Origin: Raineyella sp964528755
Lineage (GTDB): Bacteria; Actinomycetota; Actinomycetes; Propionibacteriales; Propionibacteriaceae
DNA: 22,637 nt
NCBI GenBank assembly: GCA_964528755.1
Contig: CAZGWN010000068.1
Coordinates: 1 to 22,637, forward strand
Reading direction: 5' to 3'
Shown: piece after piece, positions 22,209-22,637 of the stretch
Numbering within the stretch: position 1 is the stretch's first letter
Layout: the number at the start of each line of letters is the position of its first letter
Made by a program: the position numbers and the translations under genes
Notes under the pieces: generated by a model
Told to the model about the DNA's origin: nothing
The model's input: only the letters and a program-made list of their open reading frames with translations
Database searches by the model: none

Positions 22209-22214
22209 TAGGGT
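22209..22214 (+). promoter_or_regulatory. -10 box of a probable leaderless transcript (small membrane protein)
   Basis: TAGGGT ends six bases before the ATG at 22221, in the 17-base gap after mca. Confidence 0.5.
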
Positions 22215-22220
22215 CGGGTC

Positions 22221-22559
22221 ATGGGTTTCGACTCCGGCGATGGGCGCGGGTATGCCACCGGGCCGACGGAACTGATCGTCATCGGCGTTCTCGCGTTGGC
22301 GATCGTCCTGATCGGCGTGTTCATGGTGAGGTCCATGAAGCGGATCAGCGTGCCGCGGGCCGAGGAGCCGGGGGTTGCCGAGGAGCCGGGGGTCGCCGAG
22401 GACGACCCGGAGGGTCCGGGGGACGGCGAGGAACCGTCGGCGGACGACGATCAACCACCTGGCGACGATGAACTGCCGGCCGATGACGACGGGCCGGAGT
22501 CGGGGCCGACCGATCCGGATTCCGGTCGCCAAGGCCCCAGGCGCGGGTCTGGCGGGTAG
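22221..22559 (+). CDS. Small one-helix membrane protein with acidic tail
   Basis: The 112-residue protein has a short N-terminus, one membrane helix at about residues 17-36 (LIVIGVLALAIVLIGVFMV), a basic stop-transfer segment (RSMKRI) and a disordered, strongly acidic tail of Asp/Glu/Pro/Gly. Two adjacent copies of EEPGVA come from an 18-bp tandem duplication (22362-22379 and 22380-22397, one base different). Its position directly after mca corresponds to the small membrane protein I recall next to mca in mycobacteria (Rv1083). Function unknown. Confidence 0.75.
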   Translation: MGFDSGDGRGYATGPTELIVIGVLALAIVLIGVFMVRSMKRISVPRAEEPGVAEEPGVAEDDPEGPGDGEEPSADDDQPPGDDELPADDDGPESGPTDPDSGRQGPRRGSGG

Positions 22560-22561
22560 CA

Positions 22562-22637
22562 GCGCGGGGCTCCCGGACGACTGCGCGGGGGTCCCGGGCG
22601 ACTGCGGGGGTCCCGGACGACTGCGCGGGGTCCCGGA
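22562..22637. repeat. GC-rich tandem repeat reaching the window edge
   Basis: Units at 22562-22582 (21 bp), 22583-22603 (21 bp), 22604-22622 (19 bp, missing CG) and a partial unit from 22623 follow the pattern GCGCGGGGGTCCCGGACGACT with small changes. The array begins right after the preceding stop codon and its full length is not visible. Confidence 0.85.

Noticed and set aside
22562..22637. A CRISPR array
   Set aside because: Units are about 21 bp with no unique spacers between them and no cas genes.

Overview
The window is very GC-rich chromosomal DNA from an actinobacterium. The strongest taxonomic marker is a mycothiol S-conjugate amidase gene (mca) in the block greA - DUF4307-type membrane protein - mca - small one-helix membrane protein, an order I recall from mycobacteria. 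Many short-spaced -10 boxes that suggest leaderless mRNAs fit the same phylum. A propionibacterial relative is possible but is only a guess. There are no rRNA, tRNA, transposase, phage or CRISPR genes, so this looks like mostly ordinary chromosome with a few accessory features at the left edge.

Left edge (1-1485): a minus-strand gene for an AbiEi-like winged-helix/DUF559-like protein runs off the window. Its last codons lie inside a 66-bp palindrome. A second, 72-bp copy of the same palindrome lies in the intergenic gap, which also holds two DnaA-box-like sites in inverted orientation. Positions 1486-4032 hold a membrane-anchored zinc metallopeptidase, an orphan D12-class adenine methyltransferase that probably starts with TTG, and a phosphoribosyltransferase.

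Positions 4086-10252 form a Dpp/Opp-type ABC importer operon. It has an AT-rich promoter, a potentially structured leader with a 40-codon Arg-rich upstream ORF, two permeases, one polypeptide carrying both ATPase domains, and a substrate-binding lipoprotein. The operon ends in an 18-bp perfect hairpin that it shares with the convergent transhydrogenase genes. Positions 10305-13259 (minus) are pntA and pntB, the proton-translocating NAD(P) transhydrogenase.

Positions 13372-19985 hold a small membrane protein, a lipoprotein polysaccharide deacetylase, msrA, ung, an MFS exporter, an AI-2E-family permease and a DUF4097-like beta-strand protein. These are mostly single genes or pairs with their own promoters. 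Positions 20020-22559 are the greA/DUF4307/mca block. The window ends inside a short tandem repeat.

Seven genes have a TANNNT hexamer exactly six bases before the start codon. Together with the frequent GTG/TTG starts, this points to widespread leaderless transcription and decides several of the start sites chosen here. I found no clear undescribed multi-gene system. The best novel candidates are the palindromic element that has entered a reading frame and the leader of the ABC importer operon.
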